The notes beneath the pieces are model-generated. The model did not search any database, was not told the origin of the DNA, and was given only the letters and a program-made list of their open reading frames with translations. DNA of 64,000 nt. Origin: Sabellastarte sp. h YS-2021 (Eukaryota; Annelida; Polychaeta; Sabellida; Sabellidae). A program made the position numbers and the translations under genes. The stretch is from NCBI GenBank assembly GCA_964017235.1, contig OZ024936.1, positions 48,969,028 through 49,033,027 of the forward strand, written 5' to 3'. This document shows, one piece after another, positions 53,610 to 63,946 of the stretch (position 1 is its first letter; the number at the start of each line of letters is the position of its first letter).

Positions 53610-53935
53610 ATCTTAGTCTAGCAACTGAAGTGGATATTTTAGCTTGAATGAAAAGTGCCAGTAAAAGTTTTTTCTCTGCAGATTATGTACCCCCGGGGTC
53701 CCGATAATAACATCCTGAATGTGTGGACATGCCAACCCTGCGCAATTTCAGATATTTACCTTTTCAAAATGGCCGCCATAATAAATTTTTTTTGTCATAT
53801 TTTTGGTTTTGCTTTATACATATCTATTGATTTAGGGCTCAATTTTTTTAGTCAATGAATTAAATAAAACAATTATTCAGCAATCAGATCAAATGTTATG
53901 TGTAATTCACCAAAAATTATAATCAAATATAGCAG
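53610..53935 (+). repeat. Left long TIR
   Basis: Contains CTGCAGATTATGTACCCCC and AAAATGGCCGCCATAATAAA. See the element entry for its two-part partner. Confidence 0.75.
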
Positions 53936-54399
53936 TCCTACTTTTTTCAAATTTTCAGGAAATGTCTATAATATCTTGCTTAGTAGTGGAACTCAATATA
54001 ACTTGAAGTGTCTAATCCAAGATGTTCTTTGACAAAACAAATGCAAAGTAATTACTAATATTTTAAGCAAAGGCTATGACACGTCAAATTTTCAAGACCT
54101 TAACATAGTACTGGTCAAACTTTTGCTCTTAATTTCATACTTACAATGATTATCATTTCAAAGCCCTTTCACAATGGGTAGTTATTGTGACAACAATACA
54201 AGCAAAAGAAAAGAAACTGAGAAAAAAATAATTTTATTAAAGTAACATTGTCTAACATGGTGTCATAAACAAAGGTTAAAAATGGCTTTTTATTCAAAAG
54301 GACAGAAATAATTAATGGATATTCGAGTCAAATGGTATGCTAGAATAGTTTCAAAGAAAGAATGTTAAGCAGCTGAAGAAATTTTATATTTGTCAATGA

Positions 54400-56200
54400 T
54401 ATCATCAACATGAGTTGATATTCACAGTTTTAGGGTCCAACACATTTGTTTACTGGCTTCACACATGCAGGATTCTGTACATGACAAGCTTGCTTTGCTT
54501 TATCCACATCACATGGTTTTTCACACCCTTTCATTACCATAGCTACACCTTATCAGTTTATTCTGGTGTTATAGGTTAATTTAAGGCAGTGAAACTTGAA
54601 CAAGTGATTTTCCTTCTTTCTTCCAACCATGCTTCCCTGGGTCAAACATTGGTAGAGAAAAATCGGCAATCAGTGCCACCATGTAGCAACCTGCATCGAG
54701 ACTCTGGCAACATTTAGTGCAAAACCTTCAGATGTTGATGGTAAAGATGCCAGCTTTGGGTTGAACCATGTAACATGCAACTTGGATGAAGAGAGTATTT
54801 TGAAGAGCCTTTTCCATGGACCTGCAGGTATAGGTATTGAGGCATTGGGTATCACAAAAATATTACCAGAGAATGTGTTACTGTTGTCCAGTAGATCTGA
54901 TCCATGATCATTTTCTTGTTTCTAGACACAATGAGTTAGCATCACACCTTTTAATTAACCAGTTGATCAAACAGAAAATATTAGACTAGTTGAGACAGTT
55001 CTCTGATGGTTCACATGGGTAGTCACTTTCATGTTTTCATGATTATATCAATCAAGTATGAGATATACACACATTCTGTAGAAATAATTGGTTTCATGTA
55101 TCCTGAAATTGTCCAAGAAGGTTTGATCAGTCTTACCAATTACAGGCAATGGGTCTATTCTTAATACTGCACAATCATTCCGCAATTATCCATCTTCAGT
55201 GGCACTTTTGAAGAGATTTTGACTTTGTGTTACTTCATTTGCACATATTTGGATGTAGTTGGCTCTATCTTTTTGTGGTCAGACATAGTTGGTGTGACTG
55301 GTAAAAGTTCATAGGAATAAAAGGTTCTTTCTATTGAAATCTCTCTGTATTGTAGACCCATCCCTCTGGCATACACAGTTTCCCTTCTAAGAACATCAGC
55401 CCAAGCCTTTTTAAAATTCCATCATCTGTTTCTGACCAAGTCTCACCAACATTTACAGTCAATTAAGTGATTACCTTGCCAATTACAAGATTTGCAGAAC
55501 ATTCTCTGCTTTCATTCTTCATCAGGGGGTCAATGCAGACCCTTTAATGGGGCTTCTGATAATCATTGGAATTTGATGCATCTTTATTAACAAATAGTGC
55601 TTACTGATCAGAGGACTGCCTCAGTTGGTTGAGTATTTTCTCTTTGACCAACCAGTCCATTAAAAAAGTATGCCGATTAACATCAGATTTTTTGGTATTC
55701 AATTCCCCAATACTCCTACAAATTGAGGCAGGAAAAGTTACAAGCTGGTTAGATAAAATAACATATGTCAAAAGCTGACACTTTGATCATTAACCAATTC
55801 ATAAAGCGTAAAGCACACATCGTGTTACTTGTCACTGATGACACAGATGATTTTCATCTTCTCAGCCATTTTGTTCACAAATGCCATCAGAAAGTAACAT
55901 GATGATGATATCTACATCTTGAGGTCAAAACACAAGTGATATTGATGAAAGTGTGAGAATATCTACATATATAGTGGGCAATCTATTACATTCTCATGGG
56001 CTAAGCGGAAGTGACACTGTAGCAAAATGATAGAGGAACAAAATAGGTAGTGCTGAATGTTCTTTGTGGGCACCATCACAATGCAGATGATGCTAGAAAT
56101 GTTTCTGAAGCAGTGAATGATGCTGCAGTGTAAGCTTATTATTTATGCTTGCATGTTATCCTCAATCTGGCTGCAGGTCCATGACAGATGCTCTTCAAAA
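54400..56200 (-). pseudogene. Decayed gene of an uncharacterised cysteine-rich family
   Basis: The best part is the minus frame 54855-54670, with LPSTSEGFALNVARVSMQVA followed by TWWH, then FDPGKHGWKKEGKSL and, after a frameshift, KASLSCTESCMCEA. In a multi-copy family of unnamed invertebrate proteins I recall the order is a PIN-like region (DVDLLVLL), then LPPTxxAFxLHxxRxxxQ, then a WGW-x-G segment, then a C-x-C-rich end. A weak QDVDIIIMLLSDG near 55880 fits the first part. Stops are everywhere. It sits inside the long-TIR element. Confidence 0.4.
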
Positions 56201-56964
56201 GCCTTTGTCATCAAAATGTGCATGTTCCATTGGTTCCACCCAAACCTGGCATTTTAACCACCAACATCTCAAGCTTTTACTCTATATGTTGCCAGAGCTG
56301 ATTTGCAGGTGCCATAAGGAGTCACAATGTAGATTCATCTTAACCAATGTTGGAGACCAAGAGAAACTTGGTCAGAAGAAAGACTGAACATCACTTGTTC
56401 CAATTTCTTTGTTTCCTAATGTCACCATGACAAATTATGCATATGTAAAGCTATGCAACCAATCTGCTTGTGCCCAAAACTGGTGAACATCAACTCATGA
56501 CCAAGGGTGATGATAATAACACCATTTACAAATATAAAATTTCCTCAGCTGATTGGCATTCTTTCTTTTGACTTGGATATCCATATATTATTTCTTTCCT
56601 TTTAATTGAAAATATATGCACTTGGTTTTTCTTTGATTGTGACATCCTTCTGATTTAATAAATTTATATTTTTTTCAGTTTATCAGTTTCTTTTCTGTCA
56701 CTAGCTGAAATAACTACCATTTTGAATGAGTTTTTGAATTAAAATCGCCTAAAGAATGGAATTAAGAGCCAAAGCAGAAGTGTAGCCTTCTGGTTTTTTT
56801 GAAAGAAAATTGATTTGCCATGGTCTTTGATTAAATATTATTAATTCTTTTGTACCTTTTTGTGAAAGAACATCTATGATTAGACACCTCAAATTATATC
56901 CAGTTCCACTACTAATCAAGATATTATAATCCTTTCCTGAAAATTTGTAAAAAAGTATGGCAAC

Positions 56965-57150
56965 CATATTGGATTTTGATTTTTTTGGTGAATTACACCA
57001 AATATTTGATCTGATTGCTGAATAATTGTTTTAGTTCATTTATTCACTGAAAAAAGATTTTGGTCCTAAACTAATAGATATGTATGAAGCAAAACCAAAA
57101 ATATGTCAAAAATAAGTTATTATGGCGGCATTTTGAAAACGTAAATATAT
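56965..57150 (-). repeat. Right long TIR, inner part
   Basis: Reverse complement of 53751-53935, roughly 80% similar by eye. Confidence 0.75.
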
Positions 57151-57681
57151 GTACAGTCCCCCCCTAAAAGACAATGACACACACAACTGAGGATACTGGC
57201 TTTATTTAAATACAACAGCACTTGTATATGAATATATAAAATACTAATACTATTTACATTTCGTTATAAAATACATATAAAATTCCAGTATAAATATATA
57301 AAGCATAACATGAATAAATGCTGCTAATCTTTAGAATCCAGTCCACTAAGCAGCATAGTAATGTTAGAGCAAAAAGTAATTATTACTAATACCACATACG
57401 CTGCCACAATTTTAAAGTTCAGTCCACTAAGCAGCGTTATTTACTATATATGATAATTAAGTTAAAACAAGTTTAAGGTGACCTTAAATAGCAGTACCCC
57501 AAATACTAAGCTGAGCTATTCCAAATGTGACCTTAAGTTAAGGTCAAGTATTTCTTACTTACTAAGTTTAGGGTCAACTGCCAGATAAGGTGACCTAAAG
57601 TTGAAAATTGCTACATATCTACATAAAAACACAATAAAAATTTACCCTCAAGCCCAACCAGTAGAGGTAGTGACATTATAA

Positions 57682-58716
57682 TTAAGCATTTATGACTGTA
57701 GCTAGTGTGGAAGCTAACTGTTCCCCATATTTGTGATTAGCTTGTATGTACCGCCATACACAATCAGATGACCATGTACCATGGCTCTGTATGTCATGTA
57801 TTGGAATATGCGAATTATAAGCCAGGGTAGCCCCTGATCTCCTAAAACTATAAAATGTGAAGAAACTAGGATGTAAACCTAATTTGACATTGATATGTTT
57901 CAGACATTTACGCACCTTGGAATCTGTCATAGGAAGCCAAACTTTGTTATTTCTGTACTGAAACAGAGAGGTGGAGGATGAGAAAGTATACAACTTGGAT
58001 AGTCGTTTAAGGGCTGACACTGGGCAAATCAAAGAATGCAATCTAGGAAGTGAAATAATATGAACTTTATCTCTATTCTGCAAGGTCTTAGTCCATTTTA
58101 TCAATAACTTAGCAAATTTTTTGGTGAAAAACAAATCCTCCCCAGTAAAATGTCTGGAGGGGTCAAAATCACGCAAAGCATGAGGAGCTAGGTTCGAGAG
58201 TCGCATGAAACCAAAGAAACCCACTAAAAACATTGCTTTGAACACAGCACCCATATAGATCTTGTCACATTCTTTACAAATCTTGTGCAAAACTTCAATA
58301 TCAACTATATTATGTGGAACTACATGTAAAGGCCTGTTCTGCCTTACAGACTTGAGAAAATACTTCTCTTTTAAACTATCAAATAAGCCATATTGTAGAT
58401 TATGCACTATACATTTGGCCTTCAGGGCCGACACGTAATTAGCTATCATAACAGGCAAGCATTGATTATGCAGCAAGCACTCAAGGAACACAAGCACTAC
58501 ATTCACATTCAACTTGCACAGCTCCACTTTCATATGAATGCAGAATGCCAGGAAGACTTTGAACATGGCTGTGTATGCTGCCTGGGTCATGGGTCTGAAG
58601 GCCTTGGCTAATCTGGTGGAAGCTTTGTTCACAAGAGGTCTCATTCTATGATTATCTAAAACAAAGTATAGCATCTTTAGCATATCATTTGGCCACATTA
58701 CACATTGGTGCCACAT
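57682..58716 (-). CDS. Tyrosine recombinase of DIRS/Ngaro type, catalytic His replaced
   Basis: 344 codons without a stop. The N-terminal core-binding region (AKAFRPMTQAAYTAMFKVFL) is followed by the catalytic domain. Box I Arg is in GFMRLSNLAPHAL, the Lys region is LIKWTKTLQNRDK, box II is YSFRRSGATLAYN, and HGTWSSDCVWRYIQ supplies the late His and Tyr. In box II the usual HxxR is YxxR (codon TAT at the plus-strand ATA in AAAACTATAAAATG), so the recombinase is probably inactive or much weakened. The intact neighbour at 63179 has HSFRRSG. It would integrate or resolve circular cDNA of the element. Confidence 0.85.
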   Translation of the reverse strand: MWHQCVMWPNDMLKMLYFVLDNHRMRPLVNKASTRLAKAFRPMTQAAYTAMFKVFLAFCIHMKVELCKLNVNVVLVFLECLLHNQCLPVMIANYVSALKAKCIVHNLQYGLFDSLKEKYFLKSVRQNRPLHVVPHNIVDIEVLHKICKECDKIYMGAVFKAMFLVGFFGFMRLSNLAPHALRDFDPSRHFTGEDLFFTKKFAKLLIKWTKTLQNRDKVHIISLPRLHSLICPVSALKRLSKLYTFSSSTSLFQYRNNKVWLPMTDSKVRKCLKHINVKLGLHPSFFTFYSFRRSGATLAYNSHIPIHDIQSHGTWSSDCVWRYIQANHKYGEQLASTLATVINA

Positions 58717-58810
58717 ATGTGTAAAATCTTAACATGAATATTTTTACATGACAAACATATAATACTACATACAAGTTTTCAGCACCATACGTCATACATT
58801 ACTCATGACT

Positions 58811-59659
58811 TTACAACTCAGGATCTAATTGTAACATGTCTACAGAAACTGCACACCAGACCGGATTTGGAATGGTAGCTCTCAGCAAACGCCAGTCTTG
58901 GGCTGATCCGCCCCATCTTGACAAACAATCTGCTATTTTGTTATGTTCCCCTCTAATGTGCACATATTGCAAATCAATGTCATGTACAGAGGCCAAATAC
59001 CAGACATTTCGAGCACAAGCAGCCAGATATGGGTCTCTGGTCTTACCAGTGTTCAGTACTGTAACTACTGCTTGATTGTCACACCTGATCAATATTTTAC
59101 ATTTTTGCCAAAAATATCTGAAAACCTTCAGTGCCAGAAAAATGTTGACCATTTTGAGGTGCACTATTGAGTAGCTACCATAACCTAACTGGAGGGGAAG
59201 ATGGTACACCCACTGACCCCAACATGCACCCAAACCTGTCAAACATGCATCCAAATTAAGTACTGAATCCACAGTTTTGTGGTTATAAAGTGAAATACCA
59301 TTATATAATGGCAGAAACTTCCCAAACCACTTAAGGTCTCTTTTAAAATCTTGCTTCAATTCAATTTTTTGCGTCACATGAGCTTGATGCAACGTCATCA
59401 ACATCATATTGAGGAATATTCGAGCTGGTTTGACGCATTTATGTACAAATAAAAGCAGTCCCAGCAGGGACTGCAACTGTCTCTTGCTACAATAAGTTCT
59501 GGTACTCCACTGACGTACTGTGTCTAGAATTTGGTTAAGTTTTTGGGGAGGAATTTGAATAGTACCTTCAATACTGTCAATTAGCACCCCAAGACATACG
59601 ACCTGAGTGCTGGGACTCACCAACTTCTTCTTACTTATAGTCAGTCCAAACTGACGCAT
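58811..59659 (-). CDS. C-terminal RT and RNase H of DIRS/Ngaro element (partial)
   Basis: 282 codons from MRQFGLTISKKKL, in phase with a preceding GYAFDALVDV up to a TAG near 59695. RT connection motif VVCLGVLIDSIEGTIQIPPQ, then RNase H motifs LNLDACLTGLGACWG, KMVNIFLALKVFRYF, IRCDNQAVVTVLNTG and HIRGEHNKIADCLSRWG. The palm motifs are missing, so reverse transcription is not possible from this copy. 94 bp separate it from the recombinase frame. Confidence 0.85.
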   Translation of the reverse strand: MRQFGLTISKKKLVSPSTQVVCLGVLIDSIEGTIQIPPQKLNQILDTVRQWSTRTYCSKRQLQSLLGLLLFVHKCVKPARIFLNMMLMTLHQAHVTQKIELKQDFKRDLKWFGKFLPLYNGISLYNHKTVDSVLNLDACLTGLGACWGQWVYHLPLQLGYGSYSIVHLKMVNIFLALKVFRYFWQKCKILIRCDNQAVVTVLNTGKTRDPYLAACARNVWYLASVHDIDLQYVHIRGEHNKIADCLSRWGGSAQDWRLLRATIPNPVWCAVSVDMLQLDPEL

Positions 59660-60021
59660 AACGTCAACTAAGGCGTCGAACGCATAACCCTAGCAACCCC
59701 CAAGGTCTGCATTAGCATGCCAGGAACCCCCTGTGACATAACTACTACTGGCCAATACAACCATCAATAGCCCTAATCACTACAGTAACTGGAATTCCCA
59801 TTCCTGTCATTCCAGGTCAGTGAACACTGACCCCTAGGACTTCAACTCTGAACCCAGGTTCCACCAATCCCCAGTACAGAATTCACAGAAGACCTCTAGT
59901 GTCAATAACGACAACTAACCCTGACCACTAGCCTGTTATCCTGACCTTAAGCACCTCTTGGGGCAGGACTGACCACCGGGATGCCTTGACACCCCAATCG
60001 AATAGCCCAAGGGTGAGAATT

Positions 60022-60130
60022 CCACATCATACAGGTTGTTATTACAGGGACCCCAGGGGGTACATAATCTGCAGAGAAAAAACTATAACAGACGCTTTTT
60101 GTTCAACCCCCTCAGCTGCCAGACTATCTG
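60022..60130 (-). repeat. Right long TIR, outer part
   Basis: CCACATCATACAGGTTGTTA ... GGGACCCCAGGGGGTACATAATCTGCAGAG is the reverse complement of 53731-53655, with weaker match outward to about 60130. Confidence 0.72.
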
Positions 60131-60900
60131 CGCGAGTGCAAAGTTGGTGAAAAGACAGGTATGAACAGATAGGTTTTGATATTTTTTCCTAGAAACACAA
60201 ATGCTTTTTGGGACCTGATTTCACTTGGCAATATTTTACACAATCTATTGGAGCAACACGTCGATAGCACTGTCTCCACACAACCACTTGATCACAGACC
60301 ACACAGAGAGAGAAAGAAGTATTGAAAATCTTTTTCAGTCATTGCCCTCTCCAATTCTGATTCTTAATTACAGCATGACTACAGTTCTTCTGTGTTTGGC
60401 TTGGTTTCACAGGGGACACTGCACCCCAATCCCTTTCTTCAATCTTTAATGGCATGACATACCGACTGGGGCATAAACATTAGGCTGATACAGTTAAAAA
60501 CATCGAAGACTGAGTGTTGGCAAAATTGTCAAATTATTCTCTCAGAGAGGTCGATTTAATACTATTCAGAAACGATTTGTGTCCACAAAAGGCTACCTTG
60601 TTTTTCTCTATGAGGATCTTTTCCTACTGGAAAAACAACTAAATTTTGTGTACCAGGCACAAATAGAAATTCTCAAAAGAATGTCATTGCGGTCTGCAGA
60701 AAAAAAGAACGTTACATGTATTGAATATATTGCATATTTATACCCCTGTCCTACTGTCAGAAGCTCTGAATATGCAGTCAGGACAAAATCATGGGGAGTC
60801 TTGTTGCTTAGCTTTTCATTCCTTGGGTTGGGAGCCAAATCACTGCGGTCATGGACACATTTTTATAAGGTGATATAACTTTGAGTCTAATGCCAATCTT
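60131..60900. other. Intergenic DNA, nothing recognised
   Basis: Frames at 60225-60449 and 60579-60878 show no domain. No repeat assigned. Confidence 0.3.
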
Positions 60901-60902
60901 AA

Positions 60903-61350
60903 CAATAGAAACGTTTGTATAGCGTAAAATTGATGAAGATCCTCCAATGCACTAGAATTCAAAAAGGGACAGTTATAAAACCAAGTGAAGTATAGCACAG
61001 TAAGCGCTTGCCAGGGGAGGATGAGGGTCAGTAAGCTAGTCTAAACCGGTAAGTCTTGAGTCGGCTTCTAAAACTTAAAATGATTTGTTGGGATCTGACA
61101 CCGAGTGGGGGCCTGTTTCATTCCACTGGAGAAGCTGTGGCAAAACCATGCCTCACTATGGCCTTTTTGGGATGGACTAAAGAAAATTATGTCTATATCC
61201 ACTTGTCAGACTACTAGACATGATCTTGCAAACTCTGTCAAAAATTGAGCCACATAATCTTTTCCCATTAATAGGAGTGTCTTGCGAGTTTGAAAATCAA
61301 TGTTCTTTGCTCCGCAACAGTGATCAAGGTTTGTTTCTGCAATTTATCTC
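60903..61350 (-). repeat. LINE 3'-end-like interspersed repeat
   Basis: ACGTTTGTATAGCGTAAAAT then AAAAAGGGACAG parallels 47175-47240 (ACATTTATATAGCGCAAAAC, TCAAAAAGGGAAAG). Both look like the reverse complement of a CR1/L2-type 3' end, followed by TAAACCGGTAAGTCTTGAGT. Confidence 0.5.
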
Positions 61351-61423
61351 TGTGAATGATATCAGTTAGGAGCCGATCTAGTTGATGATGTGACTTTTCT
61401 TCTCACTCAAAATTAATCAGGGG

Positions 61424-61526
61424 CTGTATTCATGAAAGCTCTTGGGGAAGTCTTAGACTTAATGTTTAGGTACAATTATAGCCAACATAAACATAAGATT
61501 AGACTAAGGACTTTCGTGAATATGGT
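61424..61526. mobile_element. ~100-bp foldback (MITE-like)
   Basis: TGTATTCATGAAAGCTCTTG ... AGTCTTAGACTTAATGTT pairs with AACATAAACATAAGATTAGA ... CTTTCGTGAATATGG as imperfect inverted arms of about 40 bp. A similar arm (TTTCACGAAAGGTCTTAG) is at about 22030. Confidence 0.6.
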
Positions 61527-61529
61527 GTC

Positions 61530-62010
61530 AGGTGTTCCGTCATTTTTCACCACCCTTTTTGGGAAGGATCAGCTGCAGATGCCTCCTGTGTTTACAATCA
61601 ACTAAAACATAAAGATAAGCTGAAAAGTGGGACAGCAGTATTAAACAGATTAACATACTTTTTCAGCACTGGTGAATTTTATGCTTCAGTACATAGAATG
61701 TGCATTTCTAATGCACCCTTTGCTGTTTTCATGAAGTCTGAAGCTTTGTGACAAAACATAAGTGTACTTTTTATTAGTGGTAAAACTTTGTTAAAACTGG
61801 TGCAATACCTGTAAACAAGACCCCAGTGGTTTATTTTTGTACCACTTAATGTCAAAACAAATGTACAATAGAATTTTGAATTATTAAGGGAAGCTATTGA
61901 AAAATAAAATATGTAAAAATTAGTTTGTTGTGGATAACAAAAACTTTGGTCATACCCCTTGCTACAGGTTTGAACAAGTTCTTTCTGTGTGGTATTTATA
62001 TCATACTTAA
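61530..62010. other. Intergenic DNA, nothing recognised
   Basis: The minus frame at 61679-62089 partly reads the SINE in antisense and has no domain. Confidence 0.3.
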
Positions 62011-62031
62011 TCACTACAACAAAATTTCGGG

Positions 62032-62259
62032 GGCCACATTGACCCAGTGGTAACACACTCCCCTCCCACCTCTGAGGTTGGCGGTTCAAATCCGAACCTT
62101 ATGTGGGAGTGTTGGCAGTTGTTCACTGATGGTTGGCAGTTTACAGTACAGAGCCTTTACCAACTGTATGTACTGGTTTCCTCTGGCCACAAAACTACCT
62201 GTCATTATGTGACCTGTACGGTGATGAAAGCCACATAAAACTCAAAATAATAAAGAATA
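62032..62259 (+). mobile_element. tRNA-headed SINE, copy 5
   Basis: Same family (CAGTGGTAACACACTCCCCT; GGCGGTTCAAATCC B box). Target duplication AATCACTACAACAAAATTTCG / AATCATTACAGCAAAATTTCG (62011-62031, 62260-62280) with two mismatches. Confidence 0.88.
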
Positions 62260-62346
62260 AATCATTACAGCAAAATTTCGAATTGAACCAAAAAAAAATA
62301 TATGTGTACTCGTAATATCAATGAAACTTTGTTCCCAACTAGTGTC

Positions 62347-62377
62347 ACAGGATCCCCCCCCCCCCCCCCCCCCCCCC
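62347..62377. repeat. Poly-C tract (~31 bp)
   Basis: Long C run with one A near its end. Likely length-polymorphic. Confidence 0.9.
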
Positions 62378-62480
62378 ACCAATTACTATACCGTATCAAG
62401 TTGTAATAAATATTTTAATAATAATTATGTGAGCTACAAATATGCTTCATGCTTCATTAGATTAGGCCCTTTTACGACGC

Positions 62481-62630
62481 CAGTTTCTAGAGGTCGTAGG
62501 TCAGATTAAAGCCACAAGGTCAGAATAATGTAAGCTGCTAAGTGTTTGGGCATATTTTATTTTACATGTTAGTATATGTTTAAAATATAAAGTTTGCAGA
62601 TTTTATGGATGAAATCTGAAAAACCACCAA
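62481..62630 (-). repeat. Split direct repeat B2 (150 bp)
   Basis: CAGTTTCTAGAGGTCGTAGG ... GAAATCTGAAAAACCACCAA. Identical to 63016-63165. Confidence 0.92.
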
Positions 62631-63015
62631 TCACAATATGCTCTCTGATAAAATGAATACAACTCGTGTAAAAGAACCTGATATCACATAAAATAATAAA
62701 AACTGTTACAACTAGTGAACATAAAAGAATTAATTTTTTGGCAACTAGTACCCAAACCCATGTACCCCATCATAATACAATCGTTTAGCCTGCTGGACGT
62801 GGGGGTGGGACTGGAGGGCTATTTTTAACTTCTATCTATAACCTTGTATGTCCTTCGATTGCAGAATCTAATATGATGGACCCTATCGTTTCAAACGCTT
62901 AATGAAGCGTGAAGTGCTATTGGTGGAGAACTACGAACCAGAACAGCAATAGTAAATTCTATTAAGGTCGACCATAAACTGACTGGACAGGCCCCTATGC
63001 AGGCCGTGTCGTACA
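62631..63015 (-). repeat. A2-like segment between the B repeats
   Basis: 385 bp with no coding frame. In a Ngaro element it should reappear at the 5' end (A1), right of the window. Confidence 0.5.
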
Positions 63016-63165
63016 CAGTTTCTAGAGGTCGTAGGTCAGATTAAAGCCACAAGGTCAGAATAATGTAAGCTGCTAAGTGTTTGGGCATATTTTATTTTAC
63101 ATGTTAGTATATGTTTAAAATATAAAGTTTGCAGATTTTATGGATGAAATCTGAAAAACCACCAA
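63016..63165 (-). repeat. Split direct repeat B1 (150 bp)
   Basis: Identical to 62481-62630. It ends 13 bp from the stop codon of the recombinase gene. Confidence 0.92.
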
Positions 63166-63178
63166 GCGCCAATCCGAG

Positions 63179-63946
63179 CTAAGATGAAATGACCTTGGCA
63201 AAGGTGAGAGGGATAATGGAGGGAGCCACAGATGCGTTTTGCAAATACTGCCATACCGCCGAGCTCCGCCATAACCCGTGGGCCATAATGTGTTGGAGCT
63301 GAACATTATTATCAAATGCCATGGTAGCTCCAGATCTTCTGAAGGAATGAAACCCATGCCCTCTAATAGGAATGTGTAAATGGGTAAGGACGGTTTTCAG
63401 TGCCGCTCTGATGGTGGTATCTATAACCACGGTATAAGGAGAATTTTTGTGAACGAATAAGGGAGCTTGAGGATGGAGGGGTCTAGACTCAATCAATTCC
63501 TTGATAGCCCTGACAGGACATAGTCGGGGATTTTTAAGGTTTGGAATCTGAACAAAGTGATGGGCTGATCGATCTTGCAAGGTTTTTGTCCATTTCAACA
63601 GAATATGGGCCCCTGGATGAAGGAACAATACGTCCTGACGGAGAATGTGGCGGTATGGATCAAAAGCCGCCTTGGAATGGGGGGCAATGTTTGACATGCG
63701 CAGAAATGCAAAGAAGGCTATTAAAAAGGCAGCTCTGAAGAGGGGGGGGTCTGAGAGAATGTCGCAAGCCGCCGAAATAGAATGCATCATATTAATATCG
63801 AACACACCTCTGACTGTTGGGGAATAAGTGAAGTTAATTTTTATACTCCTAAGATACGCCCCCACCAGGGGGCTCTCTAAAGGGGCTATGTCCCAGTGAT
63901 AATTTTTTGCCATGAATCTTAAAGATGACATGTAATTTAACATCAC
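63179..63946 (-). CDS. Ngaro-type tyrosine recombinase, intact catalytic motifs
   Basis: 255 or more codons; the 5' end may extend beyond 63946 since the core-binding region (MMLNYMSSLRFMAKNYHWDI) starts abruptly. Box I is FFAFLRMSNIAPHSKAAFD, then ILLKWTKTLQDRSAHH and CPVRAIKEL. Box II is GFHSFRRSGATMAFD, and HGLWRSSAVWQYLQ provides the late His/Trp and the nucleophile Tyr. All R-K-HxxR-H-Y elements are visible, and the stop is TAG 63181-63179. It is clearly related to the recombinase at 57682, which has lost the box II His. Confidence 0.87.
   Translation of the reverse strand: MMLNYMSSLRFMAKNYHWDIAPLESPLVGAYLRSIKINFTYSPTVRGVFDINMMHSISAACDILSDPPLFRAAFLIAFFAFLRMSNIAPHSKAAFDPYRHILRQDVLFLHPGAHILLKWTKTLQDRSAHHFVQIPNLKNPRLCPVRAIKELIESRPLHPQAPLFVHKNSPYTVVIDTTIRAALKTVLTHLHIPIRGHGFHSFRRSGATMAFDNNVQLQHIMAHGLWRSSAVWQYLQNASVAPSIIPLTFAKVISS

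Larger units (their letters stand above)
57155..60020 (-). mobile_element. Truncated DIRS/Ngaro-type retroelement
   Basis: On minus the order is RT end plus RNase H (59659-58811), then tyrosine recombinase (58716-57682), then about 520 bp of 3' DNA with AATAAAGCC (RC of GGCTTTATTT near 57210). RT-RH-YR order is diagnostic of the DIRS/Ngaro group. The polymerase core of RT and gag are missing; a stop lies just upstream of GYAFDAL. No split repeats seen at this copy. It interrupts the right TIR of the surrounding element. Confidence 0.8.
53610..60130. mobile_element. Long-TIR element interrupted by a tyrosine-recombinase retroelement
   Basis: The left arm 53610-53935 has its mirror image in two pieces on the right. 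53751-53935 pairs with 56965-57150 (TATTTACSTTTTCAAAATG ... GTGTAATTCACCAAAAA). 53610-53731 pairs with 60022-60130 (TTTTTTCTCTGCAGATTATG, GTACCCCC.GGGGTCCC). The intervening 57155-60020 is a retroelement on minus. Removing it would leave a ~3.6-kb element with TIRs of about 300 bp. Its interior holds a decayed minus-strand gene (54400-56200). Confidence 0.72.
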
